In this document: positions 47,451-58,859 of the stretch, in pieces
How positions within the stretch are numbered: position 1 is the first letter of the stretch
Layout of the letters: each line of letters opens with the position of its first letter
Source: Blastomyces gilchristii SLH14081
Lineage: Eukaryota; Ascomycota; Eurotiomycetes; Onygenales; Ajellomycetaceae
DNA: 64,000 nucleotides
Direction: 5' to 3'
Assembly (NCBI RefSeq): GCF_000003855.2
Contig: NW_003101670.1
Coordinates: forward strand, 24,841-88,840
The notes under the pieces: generated by a model
What the model was told of the DNA's origin: nothing
Seen by the model: only the letters and a program-made list of their open reading frames with translations
Databases searched by the model: none
Program-made: the position numbers and the translations under genes

Positions 47451-47549
47451 AATATAAGTAGTTGAGATTCCTACTTTTTAAAATAGTTATAATCTACTAT
47501 CTGATAATAGTGATTAGATTCTACTCTATCTCTACTCTCTTTTAGTATG

Positions 47550-48300
47550 AATATACAACAAAAATAATAAAAAAAGTTTAAAATCTCTTCAAAAATCACA
47601 TTTATTTAAAATAATGTGAATAAAAACTCAAATTGTATTTATTCTTATCTTCAAATTGCATTTGAATATAAAATTAATTTTATACTGCTTCAGAAACTGA
47701 ATTTTAATACTGAGTAAAAATACATTATTTCTTATTCAAGCTACTACTGCTTTCTATCTCAAAAGTCTGAGATAAAGTCAAGAGTAGTGATCTATGAAAG
47801 AAAGAGATTAAGATATTAATTTAATCTAAGATTTGATATCATGTCTGACCCTGATATTCTGGTGAGTGATATTATAGATAAAGAGAATGAGTTTAATACT
47901 ATACAGCTTATAAATATCTATAATGAAAAGTCATTGAAGAAAACTAACAATATCTGAATAATTGATAGAGAATTTCTGAACATAACTTCATTAAGAAACT
48001 CTATAATTGCAGGAGATTTCAATGCACATCATTTCTGATAAAATTCAGAATGTAAGAGAGCAGTAAGAGCTGATAATCTGATTAAATAAATCTTTGAGCA
48101 TTCAATAGATTTGATTAATAAGTCTGATCAACAAACATTCTTTAGAAAAGATATGAAACAGAAATCTATTATAGATCTAATCTTCATATTATAAAATCTA
48201 ATGAAAAAAAGACTTATACACTGATTTATTGATTTAAATGAGACATTAGAATCAGATTATAAGGTTATTCAATTTGATATTAAACTGAGTGAAAAATAAA
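47550..48300 (+). pseudogene. LINE2 ORF2 endonuclease domain
   Basis: Plus-strand reading includes SIIAGDFNAHHF followed by two stops at expected Trp codons (about 48000-48035), the APE-type endonuclease motif GDFN-HH with catalytic Asp, Asn and His kept. KSIIDLIFIL and SDYKVIQFDI follow, matching the conserved DL-F and SDH regions. It nicks the target DNA to prime reverse transcription. Confidence 0.88.
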
Positions 48301-48779
48301 TGAGTGAAAATTCTCTTCTCTCTAATCAGTTTAACTTTGAAAAAGCTGATTGAAAAGCAGTTGAAGAAAGTATAAAACTGTTAAAATCTGAAAGACAGAG
48401 TGAGCTATATTGAAATTCTGATCAAGATATCTCAAATGAAATGCTTAAGAATAGAGTGAAGCTTATTACATCTATTATTCTAACAAGTTTTAGAGATAAT
48501 ATTTCAAAGAGAAAATCTTCTGAGTATTCATAATCTTGATGAAATGAGAATATCTCATCTAAAAGAAAAGAATTAGCTACTGTTAGAAGAGATTGAAAGA
48601 ATGATATAATATCTGATAAAGAGTTTAAAGCTCTCAGAAATGAATATTTTTCAGATATTAAAAGAGCTAAAACAGACTGCTGAAATAAATTTCTTGAAGA
48701 AGTATAAGAAAAGAAAGTTTTTAAAGCTTTTAACTATACTAAAACAAGAAGTGTAGTAAAACTTCCAGTCTTAGAATAT

Positions 48780-49760
48780 AAGTTTCAGAATGAATTATAT
48801 ACAGCAAACTCTTTTGAGAAAGAATATCAAGCTTTTATAAGAATTCTCTTTCAGAACTCATCAGATTCAGATTCAGAGAAAGAGAATATATTACTTCTTA
48901 ACTACATTGATGAAAATGACTGAGAATGATCTGATCTTATATAAGATGAATTAGAGTTAGTTATCTTCTCAAGTTCTATTAAAACTACTGCAGGGCCTGA
49001 TTCAATTAATCACTTAATTATTCAAAATACATATTTCTACTTAAAGAATGAATATTTTGAGCTCTTTTTCAATCTCTTGAAAAATGAATATCATTCTGAA
49101 TACTGAAGAGAAGTCACTAAAGTGAATCTTATAAAATTTAATTGAAAAACTTCAATTTCTGAGTTATATAGAGTAATATCTCTATTAAACTGTCTAGAAA
49201 AGATTTTGAAAAAGATAATAATTACTTAACTATCTTTTATAAGCTCTATTAATAACTGTCTTTTATTCAGTGAATAAATGAGAGATAGAAAACAATGTTC
49301 TGCAATTGATACTGTTCTCTCAGTTATTTATAATATTTAAATAGCAAAGCATGAAGATCTGGTCTCAACTGCAGTTTTTATTGATATAAAAGAAGCATTT
49401 GATCATGTTTCAAAGTCAAAGTTAATTCAGACTTTGAAGATGTTAAAACTGTCACTTTCTCTAATAAAATGAGTTAACTGTTTTATATCTAAAAGAATCA
49501 TATATCTTTTCTTTGATAAAATGAAATAAGATAAGACTGAGATAAAAATAGAAGTACTGTAAGAATCTTCAATCTCACTCATTTTATTTGCAATATACAC
49601 TGCATATCTATTTAAAGATAGAAATATGAAAATAGTGTAATCTCTGAGTTATATAGATGATATTGATCTAGTCTACAGCTCAAAAAATATCAAAGAGAAT
49701 TTGAAAGTAATTGAAAAAGCTGTAAAGAAAATCTTGATTAGAGTAGATATTAATTAAATT
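48780..49760 (+). pseudogene. LINE2 ORF2 reverse transcriptase domain
   Basis: Legible motifs in order are TAGPDSINHLII (about 48990), MRDRKQCSAIDTVLSVI (49280), AVFIDIKEAFDHVSKSKLIQ (49370-49430) and SLSYIDDIDLVYSS (49650-49685), which keeps the two catalytic Asp. Stops interrupt at Trp codons. LINE1 has the same region at 17368-18900 on the other strand. Confidence 0.92.
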
Positions 49761-50539
49761 TAATTTAATATAAATAAAACTGAGTTAATTCATTTCTTTT
49801 CTAGATTCAATGAGAAAGAACTATCTCTAACTCTTTTAAATAGAGAGATTAAACCCAGTTTAAATGTTAAATAATTAGAAGTATAATTAAACTTCAAGTT
49901 GAATTTTAAATATCATATTCAACAAAGAACTGTCAAGACAGAAAGACTATTAAATAACATTATCAGACTATTAAATACAGAGAGAGATCTATTCTTCCAG
50001 ACTATGACACAGTTATATATAGTCTGTATTATCTCAGTAGCTGATTATGAAGTTCAGGTTTGATGAAATAATTAAGGAAATTTCACTGAACTCTTTCAAA
50101 GTCTGTAGAACAGAGCTTTGAGAAGAATTCTGAAAGCATTTAAATCATATTCTATTAAAGCAATGAAAATTAAAGCTTCAATTGCTTCTTCTGCTATTAG
50201 ATTTGAAAAGACCTGTATAAACTATGCTCTGAGAGTTATAAAGATAAGCTTAAATCATATAATCAGAGAAAGAGTCTCTTCTTCATTTTATCAATTAACT
50301 CTGGAAATGAACTGGATTGAAGTAGATTTCTTGATTGAAATGAAAATAATTCTTCAAAGAAAATATCTTCTCAACTGTACAGACTATGCTCACTGATTAA
50401 AAATCAATTTTCTTCTTTAAATATTGAAAAAGTTTATCATGAGAAGTTATCTCTCTGAAGAGAAAAGCTTGAATCTCTTATAGACTTACAAATAGATGAA
50501 CTATCTAAAGAGAAAGAATATGAACAGCATTTGAAGAGA

Positions 50540-51450
50540 ATTTCTATAATTAATATAAAAGACTCTATTCTGATTTATTCAGATGACTCAAAAAATGAGA
50601 ATTTGAATAGATTAGATGCAGACATTACTTATACTAAAGATAATATTAATTTTATCTCAGATTTCTGAAATTTAGACTGTGAATCTAAAGTTTTTGACAC
50701 TGAACTATTTATAATAGTGAAAGCTTTCAAACTTATTAAAATAAAATCTCATAAAAGAGAAAATAGTTTGAAAGAGATATGAATATTCTCTGATAGTCAA
50801 GCTGCTTTAAAAAGACTTAGAAATAGTCAGATTTATAATAATTAAATGAATCTTGAACTGATCTTAAACTTCATTTTAAAAATTCAAAAGAGAAGAATAT
50901 CAAAGCTGATAATTCATCTACACTAAGTTTCTGCTCATATGAATATTCATGATAATGAATTGACTGATTCAGCTGTAAAAAAAGGTTCAGAATTAAGCAG
51001 ATCTATTCAAAAGATTGTGTTCTGATCTTTTATAAAGAGAAAAATAAAAGAATCTTATTTAGATAAGTGAAATGAAAGCTGACAGAAATAAAAGAAGAGT
51101 ATATATTATTCAAGATTTGAAACAAAACTCAAGTGGAAATCTTGTTCAATTAAATGTAAAAAGAAAATATTCCTATCTATAATACAGCTGAAATTAGAAC
51201 ATGACTATTTCAAATCTTATATACAAAGATTTAATGATAGATTTAATTCAATAGAATGCTCATTCTGCAATGTAAATGAGAATTCTGAGTATATTATAAT
51301 GCACTGTGCATTATACAATAGTCTCAGAGTCAGATTGAAAGAGAAGTATAATCTAAATCAATTAAATATGAGATTCTTATTCTCAACTGAGACAGAAATT
51401 AAATACTTAATAGACTTTCTATCAGAAACTCAAGCAGCTACAAGAAAATA
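50540..51450 (+). pseudogene. LINE2 RNase H and C-terminal zinc-knuckle
   Basis: RNase H begins about 50565 with ILIYSDDSKNENLNR, the motif (T/S)DGS with Gly changed to Asp. The conserved Asp stretch LTDSAVKKG is near 50960. At 51249-51305 ECSFCNVNENSEYIIMHCAL forms the C-x2-C-H-C knuckle typical of the C-terminus of Tad-like LINEs. The region before it is present in LINE1 (2978-4135). Confidence 0.87.
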
Positions 51451-51617
51451 ACTGAATTCAGAAATATCTGAATATGAAGAGAAGGAAATTGATCACATAT
51501 AGTCTGTTAAAACAGCTATATACTATCTTTTGATAATTTATTTCATTACAGTCTCTCTTTATTTTACTTTACTTTTTTCTTTCTATTTCTTTCTATCTAT
51601 CTATTTAATGTGTCTAT

Positions 51618-51715
51618 CTTTAAGACTGTGTTCTCTTTTCTTTTGTCATGATATTGTCAAATGATTTCAAAGTATCAGAAGATGTTAAAATACTGCAATT
51701 TATAAACAGTTTTTG
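51618..51715 (+). other. LINE2 3' UTR, first part
   Basis: It begins CTTTAAGACTGTGTTCTCTT and continues after G6 at 57276-57443. The joined 266 bp equal the tail of SINE-2. Confidence 0.88.
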
Positions 51716-52023
51716 TGTGACAGGCTGCGTCTGATCAATCATATAGACTATTCTGTTACACTTCATAGATTCTTTCACTTCACTCTTGAATATGTATACT
51801 CTGATTCTCAGTCATTCTCAATCACTGATTCTCAGCTGCTATGAACATGTATAGATTCTTCTATTCTGAAGCTTCACTATGTACATCATTACATACATGT
51901 ATAAATATTCACTCTGATCACTGATTTTCACACTTTCTCTTTCTTTCCTTCTCTAATGTTTTTCTCTTTGTTATATAAGATCTATCAATATAATACCAAT
52001 CTATTCAGTGTAGGCCTCTTACA
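51716..52023 (+). repeat. G6 5' LTR (308 bp)
   Basis: About 70 bp longer than the G5 LTR through extra units containing ATTCTCAGTCATTCTCAATC and GAAGCTTCACT. TATAAATA is at 51900-51907 and the R-start candidate AATGTTTTTCT at 51955-51965. Confidence 0.94.
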
Positions 52024-52025
52024 CT

Positions 52026-52036
52026 AGAAAAACATT
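52026..52036 (+). promoter_or_regulatory. G6 putative self-priming primer-binding site
   Basis: AGAAAAACATT, two bases after the LTR, is the exact reverse complement of AATGTTTTTCT at 51955-51965, 48 bp after the TATA box. Confidence 0.6.
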
Positions 52037-52479
52037 CATCATCTTCTTATTAAAAACAATTATTCATGCATTGTCTTCTCATTAGAAATGATTATTCACT
52101 GAGATATCTGAATGTATAACAACACGTAAGAAATAGAGAAACAGTTGAGTGAACACTGAGTTCTCAGATAGAAGCTTACTCATCAGTTACTCTGACTCTG
52201 CAATAAGATCTTATAAAGAGAACATCAGCAAAAGATCTGAGAGTTTAGACACTCAGACATATGAGAATATGATTACACTTCTTCAGATTTCACAGATATC
52301 ATACATCTGATAAAATGATATAATCATGTTTAATAATAATATGGAAGAACTCTTGAATACAAGCATAGAAGTGATATCACAGTGACTTTAAGCAATGTTG
52401 AAATTATAACAATAACAGATAGCAGATATGCATGCAACTCAGCAACTTTAATACAAAGAGATTCAACAATTAACTCATG

Positions 52480-53680
52480 CAATTTCAACACTTACAGAAT
52501 CAAATGCAAAAGTGCTGAAAGAATGTTTAGATGCTTTCATATATTTCAATACTTCTGATCTCACTCTCTACTCATCATGAAGAATGGAAATGCTCGCGAA
52601 ACTGAGTGTAGATGAAGATGTCATTGATTTGTTAATCAATCAAGATTGATATATTAATGAATAATTGAAGAATTGCATAAAACAGAAGTTTCACTCATAA
52701 ATGAAAGCATGTGAATCAGTGTTATGAACATCTGATAACATCATGAAACATCTTAATGTTCTGTTCTAAGACACTGCTATGCAACAGAAGATATTAGATT
52801 GATTACAGAGTATCTAACAGAGAAACACTTCTCTTACACTATTCATCTCTGACTTCAACATCAAGATTCTAGAAGTAGATAATCAATCTTGAGAGAATCA
52901 AATAAAGATTAGCATGCTTAAGAAGATATTAACTTTCAAACTCTTACAGATTCTTGTAAGTGTAGATAAAGATCAGACTTATGAAGATTTCTGCACACAG
53001 CTCTGAACATTGAACAATCATCTTATCAAGCTCAAGAGTATACAGAACAGTGACAGAAGATGTTACACTTCAGTCACTTATACACTCATGTTGAAGAACA
53101 GCAATGATGCAAATGCTATGAACTAGATAGATTCAAATATCTATGCATAAGCAAGAGTTTTCATCATTTAAACAGACTTTCAAGTCCCTGAGATCACTTC
53201 TGAAGAAGTCATTGATTGATGTCAACATGAAGTATACATTAACTGTAACTGATCAGAACACATTGCTTTTAACTACTAATCAACCTATGTGTCTTCACAC
53301 TTGAGAGAAAGATCAGTGTCTTCTCATTCAAAGAATGAATCAGCATCTGTCTGTGTCAATCACATTACATTAGAGGAAGATTTGAAAGATAACTATGAGA
53401 ATGCTCTGATGAAACAGGGAAAAGATTAACTTCTGTTCAAATTTACAAACAGAAGCTTGAAGAGATCAGATGACAATAATTTGAAGAGAAAATGACAATA
53501 AATACAATTCTTATATCTTCTTATCAAAACTCTGACTTCTTGCAGAATTTGATGATTCAAAAGACATTTGTACCTGTTACATGATGAAGTTGATCATAGA
53601 TGTGAAAGAACATCAACATCAAGATACCTATACATATGAAGTTGATAATCTTGATTATAATCTTATGTTAGAACTTGTCT
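52480..53680 (+). pseudogene. G6 gag and protease remnant
   Basis: Gag aligns with G5 and gives the empty site for the MITE near 53180. At 53516 the sequence jumps from the start of the protease to a point equivalent to G5 38362, a deletion of 109 bp that removes the active-site motif and shifts the frame. A second small deletion lies near 53835. Confidence 0.75.
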
Positions 53681-54099
53681 GACTATTTGAACAAGGCATC
53701 TTGTTGAATGCTTGAAACAGAAGCTTGATATTCTCTAACAATGATAGAATTCATAAAGATGACATTCACAAGATCATGAATCTGACACAGATCTCTGTCA
53801 ACATGTACAAAATGCTCTGAAAAAGAAGTCATTAACAGTAAAATTATGTAACAATCTATTTCACCAGTCTGATCAATATCAAAAAGACTCTAGAAAAGTT
53901 ATTCTGTGTTATAATAACAGATTCTCATATAAAACTCTCTCAATAATATCATGAATATCTAGATGTCTTCTGATAAAATATTATTATGAATATATCTCTC
54001 TTACAATGTTCTGAAGTGAATCACAGTATCAAGTTAGAGAAAAAGAATGATAAGAATCTTGAACTGTTATGAAACTCTCTTTATAACATGTTCTGAGAT

Positions 54100-55330
54100 G
54101 AACTTCTTCTTCTTTGAAAGACACTCAATGATCTATTGAATAAAGAATTCATATATATTAGTAACTCTTTCATCACAGCCTCTGTTCTCTTTGCAAAGAA
54201 ATCAGGTGAAGAACTTCAATTCTGTATGAATTATCAAGAATTGAACAGATTAATAAAGAAAGACTGTTATTCTTTATCTCCTATCAATGAGACTCTAGCT
54301 TACATTGAACAAGCTCAATAATTTACAAAGTTAGATATTATTGCTGTGTTTCATAAAATTCATATTACTGAAGAAGATGAGTGACTTACAGCATTCTGAA
54401 CATAATATAATCTCTTTGAATGAGTAGTCACACTCTTTGAACTGATCAATACTCTCAGTACATTTCAGAAGTATATTAACTGAGCACTTTGAGACTTTCT
54501 TAAAGAATTTGCATTTACTTATCTAGATGACATTCTCATCTTCATCAATGAATTCAGAAAGAAATATCAAGAGTATGTACAAAGAGTATTACAATGACTA
54601 TAAGAAGCAGAACTATCAATTGATATTGACAAGTGTGATTTCAAAGTCAAGAGTAAAAAATACTTAAATTTCATCATAGAAGCTGACAAGAAGATCTGAA
54701 TGAATTCTGAGAAGGTCTCTGCTATTCTTGAATGAGAGGCTCTGTGCACTGTGACAGATGTACAAAGCTTCATCAGATTTATTAACTTCTATCAGTGATT
54801 TATATAAAACTTCTCAGATATTGTAAGATTACTTACAGAACTCACTAAGAAAGACTCAGTATTTCAATAATCAGCAGATACTGAAGCTGCATTTACACAG
54901 ATAAAGAAGATGTTCATTGATATCTCTCTGCTGATAACATTCAATTCTGATCACAAGACAGTTGTTAAAGCTGATTTCTCTGACTATGTAATAGAAGAAG
55001 TGATATTGTAATATGATAATAAAGATGTTCTACAATCATATATCTTCATGTCTAAGAAACTGAGTTCTACTGAATGCAATTATAAGATCTATAACAAGGA
55101 ACTTCTTATAATTGTACACTGTTTAGAAGAATGAAACTCTGAACTTTGAAGTATCTCTGAATTTGAGATAGTTACAGATCATAAGAATCTCAAATACTTC
55201 ACAACTACTTATAAACTCATCAAATGACAGATATGATGATCTGAGTTCTTAAGCCACTTTCATTTTACAATACACTACTGTTCTGGCAGCTAGAACTTGA
55301 TAGCAGATGCCCTCTCATAACAAGAGTAAG
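54100..55330 (+). pseudogene. G6 reverse transcriptase and RNase H
   Basis: The open stretch 54136-54321 contains FAKKSGEELQFCMNYQELNR and LIKKDCYSLSPINETL, the best preserved RT motif of family C in the window. The YLDD box at about 54518-54540 reads AYLDDILIF, with both Asp kept. RNase H follows to about 55330 with SDYVIEEVIL. Confidence 0.9.
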
Positions 55331-55849
55331 ATATGTCATTCAATATAACAGATACTTACTGAATGAATTGAGAGCACTGGCTCTTAAATCTGAAGATACT
55401 AGTTAATTGAGATAGAACAGCTCATGACACTATATATACTTCTTTAATTAGAACTGTTACTGATATCTCAACTTCTTCTGAATTAACATTAGATGAGCTA
55501 TGACATACAGCAGCTAAAATCAATGAACTTCTTCAAGCACTCACTGAAGCAGTACAATAAGAAGTATTCTGATTTTCTTCAGAATTACATGTAAGAACTG
55601 ACATCTCAGAATGTTCAATCAATGATAATAACACTCTATGATTTTATAAACAACACTGAGTCTCTCACTCTGAACTCTTGCACACTTGAATAATACAAGA
55701 GATGCATGATTCATGTATAACTAGTTATTCAGACTGTGAATAACTGTATAAAATGATCTCTCAAGAGTTCTATTAATCTGAGATATTAAATAGTATCAGA
55801 TACTTCATCTGAAACTGCAACTACTGTTCTTTCATTATCTTATGAAAGA

Positions 55850-56960
55850 ACTGTAGAAAAGATCTACTGAAATCACTTAATATTTCTGATAAAATCTGAT
55901 AAGATGTAGTAATTAACTTCACTATTAATCTATCTAAGAGTAAGAATTGTAGAAACATTCTGATCATTATTGACTGACTAAGTAAAGATATAATATTGAA
56001 ATCTTGTAATAAGATGAATACTGAACAAGTTGCTGAAGCCTTCTTACAGAGTTCATTCTATCAGATGTATGAGTTACTGAGATCAATAGTATCAGATCAG
56101 AGCTGTCAATTCATAAGCACTCTCTGAACAAGAATCTGTCAAGTTCTTAAGATTATACACTGTCTATTAACTGTCTATCACTCTGAGACTGATGATGCAT
56201 CAGAATGAATAATTCAGACTGTAAAGAACTATCTCTATAAGTTCTGTAATCACTTATAAGATGATTGATATGATCTGCTTCTACACACAGAGATCACTAT
56301 TAATGAATGAGATGTCATTTTAACAGATATAAGCTCATTCTTTCTTACACACAGTTATCATATGAAGGTGTTGAATCTTCTAGAGATCACACAGTTCACA
56401 CTGAACTCTTACAGTTCAATTCAGATCACTGATAATATAGTAACAATACTCTGAGATATCTGTGATTGAGCAGAGATCTTCATGACAACTGTAAAACAAG
56501 ATCAAGAGAATTAAATGAATGTTCACTGAGACTCTGTTAAATAATATAAGATAGAAGATCTGATATGATTGAATCTTAAGAACATATGAATTACACATTC
56601 ATCTCATACACTAGATTACTGTCATATCAGATATAAAGTGATAGAAGTTCTAGATAGTCACAACTATCATCTTAACACATTATCAGAGATTTATAATGTA
56701 TTTCACACAAGCTTGCTTCACTGCACTGTTATCAATTCATTCTCTTCTTAACTGACTTCTGACTGACAGTCACCAGGCATTATAGAAGAAGATAATGAGC
56801 TTGAGTGAGAGATTGAGAATATTCTCAATAAGAGACTTCACAGCTGTGATCAGTAATATCTTGTGAAATAAGTTAGCTATGATCAACTGATCTGAACTCT
56901 GAGTTCTGCATTATTTGAAACAGCAGTTCTTGACTAATGAGAACTGCTTCTGAAAGAGAG
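55850..56960 (+). pseudogene. G6 integrase and chromodomain
   Basis: The integrase core reads LLRSIVSDQSCQFISTL (about 56080-56130), keeping the second Asp, and LLTVYHSETDDASE (about 56165-56210). The chromodomain aligns with G5 42690-42860 at about 56775-56945. Stops at Trp codons. Confidence 0.85.
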
Positions 56961-56967
56961 AAGTTAA

Positions 56968-57275
56968 TGTAGCAGGCTGCATCTGATCAATTATATAGAC
57001 TATTCTGTTACACTTTATAGATTCTTTCACTTCACTCTCAAACACATAGACTTCAATTCTCAGTCATTCTCAATTGCTGATTCTCAGCTGCTATGAATAT
57101 GTATAGATTCTTCCGCTCTAAAGCTTCACTGCATATATCATCACATACATGTATAAATATTCACTCTGATTGTCAATTCTCACACTTTCTCTTTCTTTTC
57201 TTCTCTAATGTTTTTCTCTTTATTATATAAGACCTATCAATATAATATCAATCTATTCGGCGTAGGCCTCTTACA
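56968..57275 (+). repeat. G6 3' LTR (308 bp)
   Basis: Equal in length to the 5' LTR. It begins TGTAGCAGGC and ends GGCGTAGGCCTCTTACA. Confidence 0.94.
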
Positions 57276-57443
57276 TTTTGTATTCTGAGCTGGAATTTTC
57301 TGATTTTGCATATCTGAAATTGATGAATGTATAATAGTTAACTTTATAGATATAGGAAAAACTCTGAGAACTTTTAGTTCTCAGGTAGATGTCATAGTCT
57401 CTGACTGTATATATCTATAATTGAAGAATAATAATAATAATAA
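57276..57443 (+). other. LINE2 3' UTR, second part, with AAT tail
   Basis: TTTTGTATTCTGAGCTGGAA onward is collinear with the last part of SINE-2 (42434-42601), ending in ATAATAATAATAA just before the target duplication. Confidence 0.9.
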
Positions 57444-58222
57444 TTATCTGAACAGTTTGTATGAAGATATTCTAATTTAAAATAGATAAAGTAAAGACTC
57501 TTTTTCTTAGTCTCTCTATTATATACTCTATTTATAGAAGCTTATAAAACTCTCTCTCTTTACTCAGTAGTCAGATATAAATCTCTATATATTTTATTAT
57601 CTTTCTGCAGTAAATCTATTCTCTGTTATTCTAACTCTTATAGAGTTAATTAATAATTCACTCTCTACAGATTTATAACTCTCACAGTGATTTATAAGTA
57701 ATAAATAAAAGTTATCAGTTTCTTCAAAGTTAAGAACTTAGAGTTTTATTTAATAAACTTATTCTATATATTTTTATTCAGTCTTTTTATAAATATCATT
57801 ATTCAGATCTTATTTCAGAACTCTATTTTCATAGATTTTAATTTATATCATAATTTTATAAAGTACTATGAGTAGTTTTTATTAGATTTCTTATCTCTTT
57901 TTTTAATATTAATAATTATGATTCAGATATTCTCTATTCAGCTTATAAAGTTTCTTAACTTATTCTCTAAATAAATTTTAAGCATAGATCAGTGAAATCT
58001 CTTATAATTATTCTTTAAATAATTCAGTTAATTCTTGACTTCAGTGTAGTAGAGATCTGTTATTATATAAATAACAGCTTTTTCATCTTTTATATTATAT
58101 AGCTGAGCTTGTCAGTTAATTTTAAATACAAACTTATAAAAGCTTTTATAGATTATAATTTAATAAATAATCTTAAATAGTCACAGCTTAAGAAAGTTTC
58201 TTTTCAGTTTATAAATATCTCT
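57444..58222 (-). pseudogene. G4: gag part of the third family A copy
   Basis: It resumes G4 after LINE2 and matches G1 about 15990-16780. No domain is legible. G7 interrupts it at 58223. Confidence 0.82.
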
Positions 58223-58558
58223 TGTAACGGGCTACGCCTGATCAATTATATAGACTATTTCATTACACTTCATAGATTTCGCTAAAAGCTTCAATTCTCA
58301 GTATGTTAAAAAGCTTCAATCTTCAGTTACTGATTCTCAGTTAAAAAACTCATGAAATTTCTATTCTTTCACTTCAAAGCTTTACTGTGTATGTGAAGTC
58401 TCTATTCTTTCACTCTGAAGCTTCATCACATATGTGTATAAATATTCACTTTAATCAATGATTTTTACACTTTCTCTTTCTTTTCTTCTCTAACATTTTT
58501 CACTTTATTATATAAGACCTATATATTATACTGATCTATTCAGCATAGGCCTCTTACA
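58223..58558 (+). repeat. G7 5' LTR (336 bp)
   Basis: The longest family C LTR, with extra repeat units (AAGCTTCAATTCTCAGT, CTATTCTTTCACT twice). It starts TGTAACGGGCTACGCC with CpG kept. The R-start candidate AACATTTTTCA is at 58492-58502. Confidence 0.92.
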
Positions 58559-58560
58559 CT

Positions 58561-58571
58561 TGAAAAACATT
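58561..58571 (+). promoter_or_regulatory. G7 putative self-priming primer-binding site
   Basis: TGAAAAACATT pairs with AACATTTTTCA at 58492-58502 apart from the two bases of a former CpG. The first base is T where G5 and G6 have A, matching the A in the adjacent LTR where theirs is T. Confidence 0.55.
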
Positions 58572-58859
58572 CATTGTCTTCTCATTAGAAATGATTACTC
58601 ATTGAGAAGATATTCAAACATGTAATAATGTATAAGAAATAGAGAAATGACTTATCAGTTAAGTGAACACTGAGTTCTCAGATAGAAGCTTACTTATCAG
58701 TCACTCTGACTCTGTAATAAGATCTTATGAAGAGAACAAGATCTTATAAAGAGAATATCAGTGAAAGATCTGACAGTTCTCATACAGATGTATAAGATAT
58801 TTATATAATTACACTTCTTCAGATTTCACAGATATCACACATCTGATAAATAATATAAT

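Larger units (their letters stand above)
51716..57275 (+). mobile_element. G6: family C chromovirus nested in LINE2
   Basis: LTRs of 308 bp (51716-52023, 56968-57275), 5 bp duplications TTTTG (51711-51715, 57276-57280). Internal layout as G5 without nested insertions: gag 52480-53490, protease remnant, RT 54100-54780, RNase H 54940-55330, integrase 55850-56370, chromodomain 56750-56960. RT reads EELQFCMNYQELNRLIKKD at about 54210. The protease start is deleted. The element has less dense stops in RT than G5 and is inactive. Confidence 0.94.
44247..57443 (+). mobile_element. LINE2: near full-length Tad-like LINE with nested G6
   Basis: Flanked by 14 bp duplications TTATCTGAACAGTT (44233-44246, 57444-57457) and ending in (AAT)n, it is a target-primed insertion into G4. 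Without G6 it is about 7.6 kb. It has a 5' untranslated region with tandem repeats, ORF1 with CCHC knuckles, and ORF2 with endonuclease, RT, RNase H and a C-terminal zinc-knuckle. This layout matches the Tad1-type LINEs of filamentous fungi. All ORFs are broken by stops, mostly TGA and TAA. Confidence 0.93.

Noticed and set aside
50118..50396. Host-type gene at 50118-50396 (92 codons open)
   Set aside because: It is the stretch of LINE2 ORF2 between RT and RNase H and is also present in LINE1 on the other strand (3920-4060).
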